Source: Deltaproteobacteria bacterium
GTDB taxonomy: Bacteria > Desulfobacterota > GWC2-55-46 > JADFVP01
NCBI GenBank assembly: GCA_024275855.1
Contig: JAJRYL010000318.1
Location: forward strand, 1 to 5,223
Direction of reading: 5' to 3'
DNA length: 5,223 bases
Shown: positions 5,174 to 5,223 of the stretch, one piece after another
How the letters are laid out: each line of letters begins with the position of its first letter
Numbering within the stretch: the first letter of the stretch is position 1
Program-made: the position numbers and the translations under genes
The notes under the pieces: model-generated
What the model saw: only the letters and a program-made list of their open reading frames with translations
What the model was told of the DNA's origin: nothing
Databases searched by the model: none

Positions 5174-5223
5174 GCGACCTGCGTAGGGTAAAATTTGCGA
5201 GAGCACCGCACCTGTGCGGCGAG
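5174..5223 (+). repeat. dispersed repeat copy 3, running to the window end
   Basis: This copy is nearly identical to copy 2 on its left side. Its hairpin is shifted but kept: CCGCA (5206-5210), loop CCTG, TGCGG (5215-5219), so stem sequence varies while pairing survives. It is immediately preceded by a second hairpin, GTCGCG (5164-5169) with CGCGAC (5173-5178), which overlaps the repeat's left end. More of the array may lie to the right of the window. Confidence 0.8.

Larger units (their letters stand above)
4911..5223. other. non-coding repeat-bearing region downstream of the AAA-M41 gene
   Basis: No supported gene on either strand. Apart from the three repeat copies, 5051-5080 contains AACGGTGC twice (5055-5062 region and 5073-5080), an interrupted inverted repeat GTTTA (5051-5055) / TAAAC (5071-5075), and the 8-base palindrome GGTGCACC (5058-5065). 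At 5114-5124, GCACCTTGCGG resembles the GCACCTGCGG of copy 2 and may be a degraded further copy. No clear terminator for the upstream gene is seen. Confidence 0.6.

Noticed and set aside
4903..5223. CRISPR array
   Set aside because: There are three repeats, but the gaps between them differ greatly (offsets 87 and 189), the repeats vary at their right ends, and no cas gene is present.

Overview
The window carries bacterial protein-coding DNA of middling GC content. Isoleucine is often encoded by ATA, Shine-Dalgarno sites are GGAG-like, and promoters look sigma-70-like. There is no rRNA, tRNA or other taxonomic marker. The protein types and codon habits would fit a deltaproteobacterial or Nitrospirota-like genome, but that is a guess.

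Left part (1-892, + strand): the 3' end of a class I SAM-dependent methyltransferase, then a complete MacroD/YmdB-type macrodomain protein (ADP-ribose or O-acetyl-ADP-ribose hydrolase) with a possible promoter of its own. Middle part (910-2438, - strand): a two-gene operon for an ABC-2 type exporter, ATPase first and permease second, joined by a 4-base ATGA overlap. It converges on the macrodomain gene with only 17 bases between the stops. The ATPase has all the standard motifs except the Q-loop glutamine, which appears to be serine.

Right part (2439-5223): a divergent intergenic region of about 310 bases holds a perfect 14-bp inverted repeat, a strong extended -10 promoter and a short duplicated GC-rich leader motif. 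It leads into a 719-codon + strand gene. Its product is the most notable item here. Residues 1 to about 520 look like a complete Ycf46-type AAA+ ATPase, and residues from about 528 to the end look like a complete FtsH-type M41 zinc metallopeptidase domain (HEAGH at 543-547, probable third zinc ligand Asp619). There are no transmembrane segments, so it reads as a soluble, one-chain AAA+ protease built differently from FtsH.

The last 320 bases hold no gene. They contain three copies of a dispersed repeat whose left part is nearly invariant and whose right part is a variable hairpin. The first copy overlaps the stop codon of the AAA-M41 gene and the third runs off the window. Nothing in the sequence ties the methyltransferase, macrodomain, exporter and protease into a single pathway; they look like separate transcription units.
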